The notes: generated by a model not told the origin, from the sequence alone. DNA of 42,770 nt from Calditerrivibrio nitroreducens (GCA_002878065.1 PNIN01000025.1:1-42770); one strand, 5' to 3'. Counted from the stretch's first letter, positions 24,186-32,639 are shown. Made by a program: numbers and translations.

Positions 24186-25322
24186 ATGAAAAAACTTTTT
24201 TTTATGGTATTTCTAATCTTTTCAATATCAGCTTTCGCTGCTGATACGATTAAGATCGGGGCAATTTTTGATTTTACAGGTGGTACGGCTGATGTTGGTA
24301 AGCCTTATGCTGAAGGGGTGAAAGATTGTGTTAGATGGTTTAATGAAAAAGGTGGTATTAATGGTAAAAAGATAGAGCTTTTTGATGTGGACTATTCTTA
24401 CAAAGTACCAAATGCCCTTGCGGCTTACAAGGATTTCAAAATGAAAGGGGTTGTGGCGATACATGGGTGGGGTACTGCAGACACCGAAGCATTAACGAAA
24501 TTTGTGGCTCAGGATAAGATACCATATCTTTCAGCTTCTTATTCAGAGCATCTTGCGGATGGTAAAAAGACACCCTATAACTTTTTTGTGGGGGCCTCTT
24601 ATTCAGACCAGACAGAAGCTGCTTTGCAATTTATAAAAGATAATAAAGGTAAGACGGTTGCTTTTATTTACAACGATACAGGATTTGGTAGATCACCATT
24701 CTTTCCTGATGGGGAAAATGCCGCTAAAAAACTTGGAATTCAATTGGTGGACAAGCAGGTTGTGGATCTTAAAGCCCTTGATGCCACTGCCCAGATGCTA
24801 AATCTTAAAAAATCTGGTGCTGAGTATGCCATAGTTCAGGAAACTTATATGGCAACTTCAACCATCCTGAAGGATGCGAAAAAGAACGGTCTTACTACCA
24901 AATTTATAGGACTAAACTGGACATTTGATAGGCCTCTGATAAAGCTTGCTGGTGATGCAGCCAACGGTTTTTATGGTGTGAGCCCATTTGCCTTCTGGAG
25001 CGATACCGATGTGGAGGGGATCAAATTTTTAAGGGAACTAAACAAAAAGTATCACCCAGATGTTCATGAAAGAGAGATAAATTACATTCAGGGATTCTCA
25101 TCTATGTATGTACTTTTGAGTGCCATTAAGAATGTCAAAGGTCCCATTACCGGTGAAAGTATAAAACATAGCCTTGAGTCTATGAGAGATTTTAGTACTA
25201 TGGGACTTACTCCACCTGTAACATTTACGCCTGACATACACAAAGGTGTAAGAGCGGCAAGGATATATCAGATTCAAAATGGTCAGATCAAACCTGTTTC
25301 AAAAGTAATTACGCTTCAATAA
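24186..25322 (+). CDS. livK: Periplasmic substrate-binding protein of the Liv-type transporter
   Basis: A 378-residue protein with a Sec signal peptide (MKKLFFMVFLIFSISAFA, cleavage likely before AD). The mature protein is a type I periplasmic binding fold: IKIGAIFDFTGGTADVGKPY at the N-terminus, VKDCVRWFNEKGGINGKKIEL, and SASYSEHLADG near residues 117-127. The YNDTGFGRS hinge-region block and the C-terminal DIHKGVRAARIYQIQNGQI (typical of amide, aromatic or carboxylate binders as well as LivK) follow. The ligand is unproven. A stem-loop lies directly after the stop, which could lower expression of downstream genes relative to this one. Confidence 0.9.
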   Translation: MKKLFFMVFLIFSISAFAADTIKIGAIFDFTGGTADVGKPYAEGVKDCVRWFNEKGGINGKKIELFDVDYSYKVPNALAAYKDFKMKGVVAIHGWGTADTEALTKFVAQDKIPYLSASYSEHLADGKKTPYNFFVGASYSDQTEAALQFIKDNKGKTVAFIYNDTGFGRSPFFPDGENAAKKLGIQLVDKQVVDLKALDATAQMLNLKKSGAEYAIVQETYMATSTILKDAKKNGLTTKFIGLNWTFDRPLIKLAGDAANGFYGVSPFAFWSDTDVEGIKFLRELNKKYHPDVHEREINYIQGFSSMYVLLSAIKNVKGPITGESIKHSLESMRDFSTMGLTPPVTFTPDIHKGVRAARIYQIQNGQIKPVSKVITLQ

Positions 25323-25330
25323 AAATAAAT

Positions 25331-25352
25331 GGGGGAATATCCCCCTCTTTTA
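25331..25352 (+). terminator. Stem-loop after the binding-protein gene (partial terminator)
   Basis: GGGGGA (25331-25336), a three-base loop and TCCCCC (25340-25345) are followed by TCTTTTA. A six-pair, GC-rich stem with a short T-run is a weak intrinsic terminator. It lies between genes of one operon, where such elements often set a higher level for the binding protein or protect its mRNA end. Confidence 0.55.
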
Positions 25353-25372
25353 TAACTTTATAAAGGTGAGGA

Positions 25373-26158
25373 ATGCTTAGTATAAAAAATATTGAAGTGG
25401 TTTATAATGATGTGATACTTGTTTTAAAAGGGTTGTCTTTAGAGGTTCAGGAGGGAAATATTGTATGTTTACTGGGATCAAATGGTGCCGGGAAAACCAC
25501 CACCCTCAAAGCCATATCTGGTTTATTAAGGCCGGACAACGGAGATATTACCGATGGAGAGATTCTCTTTATGGGTACCAGAATAGACAGAAAAGATGCC
25601 GCTGAAATAGTAAAAATGGGGATATTTCAGGTTATGGAGGGTAGAAGGGTTTTTAAGGATCTGACTGTTGAGGAAAACCTTATCGCTGGTGGATATACAA
25701 GAACAAAGGGAGAGATATCTGAAGGGATTGAAAAGGTTTATACCTATTTTCCGAGGTTGAAGGAAAGAAGAAAACAGCTGGCGGGATACATGAGTGGCGG
25801 AGAACAGCAGATGCTTGCCATCGGAAGATCCCTGATGGCTAAACCGAAACTTATATTGATGGATGAGCCTTCCCTTGGTCTGAGTCCTCTTCTGGTTAAA
25901 GAGATATTTAAGATTATAAAACAGCTTAACGAAATAGAAAAGACCTCCATATTGCTGGTGGAGCAGAATGCCAATATGGCTCTTTCTTTTTCCCACAGGG
26001 GGTATATCATGGAGAATGGTAGGATAGTTCTGGATGGTGACAGAGATTACCTTCTGGCGAATGATGATGTGAAAGAGTTTTATCTGGGTGTTTCTTCAGG
26101 TAAGAAAAGTTTTAGAGATGTTAAACATTACAGGAGAAGAAAGAGATGGCTTTCTTAG
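25373..26158 (+). CDS. livF: Branched-chain amino acid-type ABC transporter ATPase LivF
   Basis: A 261-residue ABC ATPase with Walker A GSNGAGKTT (about residues 35-43), signature YMSGGEQQMLAIGRSLM (about 139-155) and Walker B LILMDEPSLGLSP. The VMEGRRVFKDLTVEENL block separates LivF from LivG. An insertion around DNGDITDGEILFMGTRID lengthens the Q-loop region slightly. The C-terminus carries about 20 extra basic residues (RDVKHYRRRKRW). It follows the stem-loop after the binding-protein gene and overlaps the PaaK-like gene by 13 bases. Confidence 0.92.
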   Translation: MLSIKNIEVVYNDVILVLKGLSLEVQEGNIVCLLGSNGAGKTTTLKAISGLLRPDNGDITDGEILFMGTRIDRKDAAEIVKMGIFQVMEGRRVFKDLTVEENLIAGGYTRTKGEISEGIEKVYTYFPRLKERRKQLAGYMSGGEQQMLAIGRSLMAKPKLILMDEPSLGLSPLLVKEIFKIIKQLNEIEKTSILLVEQNANMALSFSHRGYIMENGRIVLDGDRDYLLANDDVKEFYLGVSSGKKSFRDVKHYRRRKRWLS

Positions 26159-27276
26159 GGGATTTTGGAACTGTGATATCACTTTTAAAAAAGATATATG
26201 ACACCAATCCGCCTCTGAGGGATTTTTTAAAAAAGAGGTATTCGGGTATTTTTAATGTTGAATCATATGATGATTTCAGGAAACTTCCCATTTTGAGAAA
26301 GTCGGAGTACTCAAAGATTCAGCAGGATAATCCACCTTTTGGCAATCTTATAAATGTAAAACCGATAAAATACTTCCAATCTCCTGGCCCAATAAATAAT
26401 GTAAAATTAGTAGATTATGAACATTATAGATTTTATAAAGGTTTGAACGCGGTGGGTTTTGATGAAAATGACATTGTGGTCAACAGCTTTGGATATTCCA
26501 TAACACCGGCGGGGGAAATGTTTGATGAGGCGTGTAGATTTCTAAATATCCCAGTTTTCCCTCTTGGACCAACAGATTCCAGCAAAGCAGCAGAGTTGGT
26601 GGATACCTTTTCTGCTACAGCTTTTATCGGGACGAAGAGTTTTTTAATAAAGGTTTCTGAGCAGACCAAAAAAAGAAGCTTAAAAAAAGCATACCTTATA
26701 GCGGAAAAGATGACTGAGGATGACAGGATTTATATTAAAAAAGAGTTTGGTATAGATGCTTATCAGGGTTATGGTGTAGCTGAAGTGGGGATGATAGCTA
26801 CTGAGGTGAAAGGTGAAAGGTATATGCAGGTTGATACAGATGCCATTTTTGTGGAGCATATAGATCCAGGTGGTGAACAGGATGTCGAACTAAATTGCTT
26901 TGGTGAGCTTGTTTTAACATTCCTCAACGATAAACTTCCTTTTATAAGATTTGCCACAGGGGATATAGTATCTTATGAAAATCGATTTTTGAAAGGGATT
27001 TTTGGGAGAGTCGATTCATCTGTGAAGGTAAAAGGGGTATTCATACATTTCTGGCAATTTGAAGATTTTTGTAATAAAATCGGGGCTAAAATCAGATTGA
27101 TTGTTGATAATATGGGGAAAAATGATATAATATTACTACAGGTGGATAGAAATATAGATAATTTAAAGGAACTTTTTAAAAGTAAATTTGGACTTTCGAT
27201 TGGAGGTATAGAGGTTATAAATTCAATTGATAAGAATGAGATCGTTGATAAAAGAACTAACTGGGGCAAAGAATAG
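26146..27276 (+). CDS. PaaK-like (phenylacetate-CoA ligase family) protein with a lost nucleotide loop
   Basis: A 376-residue divergent member of the phenylacetate-CoA ligase family. Typical traces are FRKLPILRKSEY near residues 44-55, YQGYGVAEVG near 205-214 (A5-like), GELVLTFLNDKLPFIRFATGD near 251-271 and FGRVDSSVKVKGVFIH near 286-301. Instead of the glycine/serine/threonine-rich ATP loop of the family, the corresponding place reads YFQSPGPINN (about 76-85). The C-terminal domain is shortened (PaaK is usually about 430 residues). Adenylation activity is therefore doubtful. It sits last but one in the Liv operon, overlapping livF, so a role in binding or sensing the acyl substrate is possible but unproven. 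Confidence 0.72.
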   Translation: MAFLGDFGTVISLLKKIYDTNPPLRDFLKKRYSGIFNVESYDDFRKLPILRKSEYSKIQQDNPPFGNLINVKPIKYFQSPGPINNVKLVDYEHYRFYKGLNAVGFDENDIVVNSFGYSITPAGEMFDEACRFLNIPVFPLGPTDSSKAAELVDTFSATAFIGTKSFLIKVSEQTKKRSLKKAYLIAEKMTEDDRIYIKKEFGIDAYQGYGVAEVGMIATEVKGERYMQVDTDAIFVEHIDPGGEQDVELNCFGELVLTFLNDKLPFIRFATGDIVSYENRFLKGIFGRVDSSVKVKGVFIHFWQFEDFCNKIGAKIRLIVDNMGKNDIILLQVDRNIDNLKELFKSKFGLSIGGIEVINSIDKNEIVDKRTNWGKE

Positions 27277-27291
27277 TATAAGGAGTGTAAT

Positions 27292-27960
27292 ATGCTCGTA
27301 AAAGATTGGATGACCACTGAATTAATTACGATAGAACCTGATGATACCGTTTTGGATGCTCTTCACGTCATGAGAGAAAATAGACTTAGGAGAATCCCTG
27401 TTGTAAAAGGTAAAAAGCTATTAGGAATTATCACAGAAAAAGATATAAAAACCTTCTCCCCATCAAAGGCAAGTACACTTGACATTTATGAGATGCACAA
27501 CATCCTTGCGGATACATTGGTGAAAGATGTAATGACCAAAAACCCAATTAATGTTGCTCCGGATGATCCAATAGAAAAAGCGGCTCTGATACTAAGGGAT
27601 AAAAGGATTGGTGGTTTGCCTGTGGTGGATGAAAATGGTGATCTTGTGGGGATAATAACGGCTATAGATGTCTTTGATGTATTTGTGGAAGCTATGGGGA
27701 TGAGGATACCTGGGGCGAGGATAAGTATAGTACTGGATGATAGACCTGGGGCTATTGCGGAGATGGCAAAAATAATAAAACAGCACGAACTAAATATTAT
27801 AAGTCTTGCGACTTTCTTTTTAAAAGATCAGTCTATGAGGGATGTGGTTATCAGGGTAAGCGGTGATGATGTTAAGATAAAAAGTGCAGTGGAAGAGCTA
27901 AAGTCTTTGGGGTATAATATATCAAGCTTCATGTATATGACGGGAAAAACGGAAGTGTAA
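27292..27960 (+). CDS. Tandem CBS plus ACT domain protein (AcuB-like)
   Basis: A 222-residue regulatory protein. Two CBS domains are at about residues 7-62 (VKDWMTTELITIEPDDT, LRRIPVVKGKKLLGIITEKD) and 77-135 (VKDVMTKNPINVAPDD, IGGLPVVDENGDLVGIITAIDV), forming a Bateman module that commonly binds adenine nucleotides. An ACT domain follows at about 143-212 (ISIVLDDRPGAIAEMAKII), which typically binds an amino acid. The order CBS-CBS-ACT is that of AcuB-type proteins. GGAG precedes the ATG, 15 bases after the PaaK-like gene. In this operon it may tune the CoA ligase according to AMP/ATP and substrate level; that is inference. Confidence 0.87.
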   Translation: MLVKDWMTTELITIEPDDTVLDALHVMRENRLRRIPVVKGKKLLGIITEKDIKTFSPSKASTLDIYEMHNILADTLVKDVMTKNPINVAPDDPIEKAALILRDKRIGGLPVVDENGDLVGIITAIDVFDVFVEAMGMRIPGARISIVLDDRPGAIAEMAKIIKQHELNIISLATFFLKDQSMRDVVIRVSGDDVKIKSAVEELKSLGYNISSFMYMTGKTEV

Positions 27961-28174
27961 AAGGTTGTTAAATTTTTTCAGGAATACTTAAGAGAGAGTA
28001 TTTGGTTTAGTTAAAAATCTTTGTGTGGTTTTGTCTGCAGAGTTTTGTGTAGTTTTTGATAATTGATTAAGAAGATAACCCCTCATAACCCCAAATCTTT
28101 TCATTAACTATGTAAAGTTTTTCTTGAAATATTCATTTAATTGTAATAAGGTTTGATAAAAAGCAGGAGCGCCT
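27961..28174. other. Gene-free leader before the zinc-ribbon gene, with short direct repeats
   Basis: AT-rich, no open frame of note. It holds a weak stem-loop AATACT/AGTATT (27983-28002). It also holds two near-identical 14-base repeats, TTTGTGTGGTTTTG (28020-28033) and TTTGTGTAGTTTTT (28044-28057), and two exact ATAACCCC repeats (28075-28082, 28085-28092) one helical turn apart. A promoter for the downstream genes should be here; TTGAAA near 28123 is a candidate -35 but without a convincing -10. Confidence 0.4.
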
Positions 28175-28354
28175 ATGGGTCAGCAGGATAAAGGAAAAGG
28201 AAAAGTGGAGAGACTTGAAGCTGTGGAGGTTAAATGCCCTAAATGTGGTTATCTCTCAATTATTTATATCCCAAAAGAGGATATCCCAAAATGCCCTGAA
28301 TGTGGAACCCAGATGGTAATCAATGAGCTTTTAGATGAAGGAAAATCATATTAA
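28175..28354 (+). CDS. Small zinc-ribbon protein (59 residues)
   Basis: An ATG preceded by CAGGAG at seven bases opens a 59-codon frame. It has a charged start (MGQQDKGKGKVERLEAVEV), then CPKCG and, 14 residues after that glycine, CPECG, a classic two-knuckle zinc ribbon. It ends in an acidic tail, NELLDEGKSY. The spacing of the CPxCG knuckles and the strong ribosome binding site argue that this is a real gene despite its size. It ends 21 bases before the binding-protein gene of a polar amino acid transporter, which has its own ribosome binding site. Function unknown; RNA, DNA or protein contacts are all possible. Confidence 0.72.
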   Translation: MGQQDKGKGKVERLEAVEVKCPKCGYLSIIYIPKEDIPKCPECGTQMVINELLDEGKSY

Positions 28355-28375
28355 ACAGATTATGGAGGTTGTATT

Positions 28376-29182
28376 ATGAAAAAATTGTTTTTTGTAATTT
28401 TCAGTTTGCTTTTTGTTGTTTCTTTGTTTGCTGCTGATATGGCAGTTTGGGAAAAATCTACTTTAAACTCTATAATCAAAAGAAAAGAGTTAAGGGTAGG
28501 GCTTGAAGCAGGTTACATGCCGTTTGAGTTGAAGGACAAAAAAGGTAATATTATTGGGTTTGACGTGGACATTGCAAAAGAGATGGCGAAAGAGCTTGGG
28601 GTTAAGCTTACTCTTGTGAACACTGCCTGGGATGGTATTATTCCCGCTCTTCTCACAAATAAGTTTGATATCATTATGTCTGGCATGACGATTACCCCTC
28701 AGAGGAATATGCAGGTGAATTTTGCAGATCCTTATATCGTTGTGGGTCAAACTATACTTATTAGAAAGGATCTCGCAGGTAAGATAAAAAGCTATAAAGA
28801 TCTCAATGATCCTAAATACACTGTGGTCACCAAGCTCGGTGTGACAGCAGATTTTGCCACTAAAAAACTGATGCCCAAAGCTAAGCTCAGATTATTTGAG
28901 ACAGAGCAGGAAGCTGCCATGGAAGTTATAAATGGCAAGGCGGATGCATTTGTATACGATCTTCCATACAACGCGATATTTTATACTCAGAATAAAAGCA
29001 AGCTTGTTTTTCTTGACAAACCTTTTACTTACGAGCCTCTGGCATGGGCAATAAACAAAGGTGATCCAGATTTTCTCAATTGGATCAATAACTTTTTGAT
29101 GATCATTAAAGGTGATGGCAGATACGATGCTATTTACAACAAATGGTTTAAGACTACTGATTGGTTAAAAGAAGTTCAGTAA
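28376..29182 (+). CDS. Polar amino acid ABC transporter, periplasmic binding protein
   Basis: A 268-residue protein with a Sec signal peptide (MKKLFFVIFSLLFVVSLFA). The mature part is a type II binding fold (SBP_bac_3): KELRVGLEAGYMPFELKD, IIGFDVDIAKEMAKELGVK, WDGIIPALLTNKFDIIMSG and TITPQRNMQVNFADPY are the standard blocks. Ligand-contacting positions (the arginine of TPQR and the aspartate of YDLPYN near residue 200) are consistent with a polar amino acid. Specificity (glutamine, glutamate, arginine, cystine) is not decidable. The permease gene starts 18 bases downstream. Confidence 0.92.
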   Translation: MKKLFFVIFSLLFVVSLFAADMAVWEKSTLNSIIKRKELRVGLEAGYMPFELKDKKGNIIGFDVDIAKEMAKELGVKLTLVNTAWDGIIPALLTNKFDIIMSGMTITPQRNMQVNFADPYIVVGQTILIRKDLAGKIKSYKDLNDPKYTVVTKLGVTADFATKKLMPKAKLRLFETEQEAAMEVINGKADAFVYDLPYNAIFYTQNKSKLVFLDKPFTYEPLAWAINKGDPDFLNWINNFLMIIKGDGRYDAIYNKWFKTTDWLKEVQ

Positions 29183-29200
29183 GGAGATAACCGGTAGAAA

Positions 29201-30148
29201 ATGTTTAAATTAGATACAAAAAATCTCTTTTGGAATCTGGTATTTATTTTAATAATCGGGTTGATAGTATATTTTGTTTACTATTCGACTAAAAAAGTGG
29301 ATTATATATGGCGATGGGAAAGGATCCCGGAATATATAATCAGTAAACAGAACTTGGAAATAAGGGCACCTTTTGAAGGTGTCCTCACTTTTGAAAACAG
29401 AACTATTGTTCTAAAAAGCAAAGATGGAACCAATACAATTAGAATTGATGACTATGATGAGACAAATCTTACCTCCAATACCGATGTATATGAAGGTGAT
29501 CTGGTAGCATTCAAAAAAAGCTACAAAGTTGGCCCCCTCACCATCGGGCTATGGAATACGCTTTATATCTCATTTGTGTCTATCCTTATTGCTATTGTGA
29601 TTGGTATTGTGACAGGTTTATGTAGAATTTCATCCAACATAGCTTTAAAAAAACTTGCTGTTACGTATATAGAGCTAATAAGAGGTACCCCATTACTCGT
29701 CCAGATTTTCATATTTTATTTTTTCATAGGTACGGTGTTTAAGCTTGATAGGATAACGTCAGGTATTGCTGCTCTTGCTATTTTTGCAGGTGCATATATT
29801 GCGGAGATAGTAAGAGCTGGAATACAATCGATTCCAAAAGGGCAGATGGAGGCATCTAGAAGTCTTGGTATGAACTATTTTCAAGCTATGAGGTATGTTA
29901 TCTTACCTCAGGCACTCAAGAGAACACTACCTCCTATGGCGGGTCAGTTTATATCCCTTATAAAGGATTCTTCACTTGTATCAGTGATATCGATAACCGA
30001 TCTTACAAAAGCAGGTAGAGAAATCGTTTCTTCCACCTTCAGCCCTTTTGAGGTATGGTTTGTGGTGGCTGTGATGTATCTCATATTAACATCAGGATTA
30101 TCATTTTTAGTACAAATTTTAGAAAGGAGATTGGCTGCAAGTGATTAG
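29201..30148 (+). CDS. Polar amino acid ABC transporter permease with extra N-terminal extracytoplasmic domain
   Basis: A 315-residue HisM/GlnP-type permease. The core (about residues 115-315) has the [20 protein letters not shown] entry helix, [14 protein letters not shown], and the coupling loop [20 protein letters not shown]. Before it, one membrane helix (about 10-29) is followed by about 80 residues with beta-rich character ([19 protein letters not shown] and [16 protein letters not shown]), likely outside the membrane. Many related permeases keep a short YxWxWxRxPxY linker here; [11 protein letters not shown] is present, but the beta-rich insert after it is additional. The ATPase gene starts in an eight-base overlap. 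Confidence 0.9.
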   Translation: MFKLDTKNLFWNLVFILIIGLIVYFVYYSTKKVDYIWRWERIPEYIISKQNLEIRAPFEGVLTFENRTIVLKSKDGTNTIRIDDYDETNLTSNTDVYEGDLVAFKKSYKVGPLTIGLWNTLYISFVSILIAIVIGIVTGLCRISSNIALKKLAVTYIELIRGTPLLVQIFIFYFFIGTVFKLDRITSGIAALAIFAGAYIAEIVRAGIQSIPKGQMEASRSLGMNYFQAMRYVILPQALKRTLPPMAGQFISLIKDSSLVSVISITDLTKAGREIVSSTFSPFEVWFVVAVMYLILTSGLSFLVQILERRLAASD

Positions 30149-30884
30149 TGGGAATGTAATCATAAAAGCTGAAAATGTTGTGAAAATATATCACAATGGT
30201 GTTTGGGCACTAAAAGGGGTTTCCCTCGATATATATCAGGGGGAAGTTGTGGTAATTATAGGGCCCAGCGGATCTGGCAAGTCTACTTTTTTACGTACAT
30301 TAAACCATCTGGAAACCATAAATGAAGGTAAAATCATTATAGATGGTATAGAATTAACACACAATAAAACGAATATAAATAAAATAAGGGAAGAGGTTGG
30401 GATGGTTTTCCAACAATTTAATCTCTTCCCACATCTGACGGCTATGGAGAATATCACACTTGCTCCCCGTGTGGTGAAAAAAATGAAAAAAGAGGAAGCT
30501 GAGGAGATAGCCCAAAAATTATTAGATAGAGTGGGTTTAGGGGATAGGGGTGGAAGCTATCCTTCACAGTTGTCTGGAGGTCAGCAACAAAGGGTGGCAA
30601 TAGCAAGGGCTCTTGCTATGAAGCCCAAGATAATGCTTTTTGATGAACCCACCAGCGCTCTTGATCCGGAGATGATAGGTGAGGTTTTAGATGTAATGAA
30701 GACTCTTGCTAAAGAAGGGATGACAATGGTTGTGGTTACCCACGAAATGGGTTTTGCAAGAGAAGTATCTGATAGAATAGTATTTATGGATGAAGGGAAT
30801 ATCGTGGAAATGGGGAAACCAGAAGAGATTTTTAATAATCCTAAGAATGAAAGATTAAAGCAATTTTTAGGGCAGATACTATAG
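30141..30884 (+). CDS. glnQ: Polar amino acid ABC transporter ATPase (GlnQ type)
   Basis: A 247-residue ABC ATPase of the PAAT family. Walker A is GPSGSGKST (about residues 40-48), the Q-loop is [17 protein letters not shown], the signature is [15 protein letters not shown] (about 148-162) and Walker B is [14 protein letters not shown]. The sequence continues with the [14 protein letters not shown] switch region and ends KQFLGQIL. The start is a GTG inside the permease gene. The symbol reflects family likeness, not a proven glutamine substrate. The Fe-S protein gene starts two bases after the stop, so the operon likely continues. Confidence 0.93.
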   Translation: MISGNVIIKAENVVKIYHNGVWALKGVSLDIYQGEVVVIIGPSGSGKSTFLRTLNHLETINEGKIIIDGIELTHNKTNINKIREEVGMVFQQFNLFPHLTAMENITLAPRVVKKMKKEEAEEIAQKLLDRVGLGDRGGSYPSQLSGGQQQRVAIARALAMKPKIMLFDEPTSALDPEMIGEVLDVMKTLAKEGMTMVVVTHEMGFAREVSDRIVFMDEGNIVEMGKPEEIFNNPKNERLKQFLGQIL

Positions 30885-30886
30885 CT

Positions 30887-32593
30887 ATGTTTTTTGGAAG
30901 TCGCAAATGTAAAGTGATTATTAAAAATTTAAACATTACAGTGGAAGTGAAATCAGGAACAAATCTGTATAATCTCCTTATTGAAAATAATGTTGTTGTC
31001 CCTTCTCTATGCAAAGGGAGTGGGCAGTGTGGTAAATGTAAGGTACGAGTAACCTCTGCAGATGGTAAATCGATAAACAAACCTTCCAAAAAAGATACAA
31101 TAATACTTGCACCAATCAGTATTGATGCTGGATTCAGGCTTGCCTGTCAGTATGAAGTAAAATCTGATATTGTGGTGGATATTTCAGAGTTTCAAAAAAA
31201 TACTGACCTTGATAGTGATATTATTGCAGTGAAGAAGAAGGGATCTGTAGTAACAGCTATTAGTGAAAGACTTTCGGTATTTGGACAGGGAAAAAATGAA
31301 TCGGAAACGAGTAAACAATCGTCAGGGAAAGTTATTGAAAATAATGATGAAAATGTTATTTTAGAAGAGCTTATAAAACCACAGGTTATCAAAGTAACTC
31401 CCAGGAAGAAGCAGGAGATTGGTGAATCTATTGATGATAAATCCAGCTCTACAGAAGAGAAAGTTACAGAATTAAAAAAAGTTGAAGATATTTATGACCC
31501 CGTGGAGGGGATCATATTAATTCAGTATCCACAGGGGATAAAATATTTCACTTATTCCCCAAGCATAGATAACATATCGGGGGAAGGTTTTAATAAAACC
31601 GCCGAAAAGATTACCTCTTTGTTAAAGGATAACACCCTGATAGATTTTATATACAACGGTACAAGTGCTAAAAATATCGAAAGGGTATTGTTGATTGATG
31701 ATAAAACTAGTAACGATGGTGATATATTACTAAATCTGATAAATTACAAACAGATGGATTTAAATGGTATAGTGTGTGAGTATATTGCACCATATAGACA
31801 TCCAAAAGACCTCCTATCTTTTTTTCGCTTGATTATCAATTTCAAGGATGGGACACTTAATATTCCACTTGACAACCTTGCTGACTGCTATTTTTGCTCC
31901 AGTGGCAAACTAATACATTTAAATGCCAATTATGTGGTTGATGATATAAAAATATCTGAATTCTTAAATGTTGGCAAAAACCCGATAATAGATGTCAGTA
32001 CCGATCTTTCTGAAATAATAACTAAAGATAAGCTCATCAGCCCTGATTCTATGCTGCTGAATGTTTTTATTAAAGTGGTATCCAACTTGAAAGCAATGGG
32101 GATTGTGGATAATAAGCTTATACTTAAAAGTAGAAACGAGCTGATGGATAAGATACCATTGGAACTTCTTGTGAAGCTGAGTTATCGCAATGAACAAAAA
32201 TTATTTAATATATATAGAAGTAAGGAAGTTAATATTTATATTAGCCAGAGGGAACTTGATAGTCTGAATTATCTAAGAGTGTTTATAAATACTCTTTGTA
32301 GCTTCGTGGAAAAGAACTGCGGCAAGATAGATTCTTTGACTTTTCACACCCTTGCACCTTTTGAGACTCTTGTAAACGAATTTTTAAATATGGGTATTAT
32401 ACCAGCCATGCTTGCTAAAAAATGTAAACACCAGTTTGGGGATCCAGCCGTTCACTGCATAAAGCTTTTTGGGTATAAAAACATCCCTGATTTTGTAAAC
32501 AAAAATTTTGGTGAGGAGTTTGGAATTATTGAGCTTTATAAAAATGAAGATTATAATTCTATTAGTAGCACTTTTGAGAAGGAATTTTTTTAG
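30887..32593 (+). CDS. 2Fe-2S ferredoxin-domain protein with highly diverged ASKHA-like C-terminus
   Basis: A 568-residue protein I can only partly place. Residues 8-95 are a plant-type 2Fe-2S domain with C42, C48, C51 (LCKGSGQCGKCKV) and C87 (RLACQYE), as in the N-terminus of corrinoid-protein reductive activators (RACo/RamA/DUF4445 family). A charged, probably disordered linker spans about 115-205. The remaining 360 residues keep the spacing of the ASKHA ATPase part of those activators (for example ISQRELDSLNYLRVFINTLC then LNMGIIPAML). However, they lack the glycine-rich phosphate loops and the GNTSLxGA motif near the end, so ATP use is doubtful. No corrinoid protein or methyltransferase is in the window. 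It follows glnQ by two bases. Confidence 0.6.
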   Translation: MFFGSRKCKVIIKNLNITVEVKSGTNLYNLLIENNVVVPSLCKGSGQCGKCKVRVTSADGKSINKPSKKDTIILAPISIDAGFRLACQYEVKSDIVVDISEFQKNTDLDSDIIAVKKKGSVVTAISERLSVFGQGKNESETSKQSSGKVIENNDENVILEELIKPQVIKVTPRKKQEIGESIDDKSSSTEEKVTELKKVEDIYDPVEGIILIQYPQGIKYFTYSPSIDNISGEGFNKTAEKITSLLKDNTLIDFIYNGTSAKNIERVLLIDDKTSNDGDILLNLINYKQMDLNGIVCEYIAPYRHPKDLLSFFRLIINFKDGTLNIPLDNLADCYFCSSGKLIHLNANYVVDDIKISEFLNVGKNPIIDVSTDLSEIITKDKLISPDSMLLNVFIKVVSNLKAMGIVDNKLILKSRNELMDKIPLELLVKLSYRNEQKLFNIYRSKEVNIYISQRELDSLNYLRVFINTLCSFVEKNCGKIDSLTFHTLAPFETLVNEFLNMGIIPAMLAKKCKHQFGDPAVHCIKLFGYKNIPDFVNKNFGEEFGIIELYKNEDYNSISSTFEKEFF

Positions 32594-32639
32594 TTCTGTT
32601 ATTTCTTAATGTAGAAAGTATAAATATAAGGAGGAAAAT

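Noticed and set aside
25526-25996. 156-codon open frame on the minus strand
   Set aside because: Antisense to livF, whose motifs are all intact; the composition is typical of a shadow frame.
26146-27276. Frameshifted or truncated PaaK pseudogene
   Set aside because: The frame is open throughout with a ribosome binding site and coherent family blocks on both sides of the altered loop, so divergence is more likely than decay.
27961-28174. Riboswitch in the leader of the amino acid transporter operon
   Set aside because: Only a weak AT-rich stem-loop is visible; no recognisable aptamer core or terminator pair.
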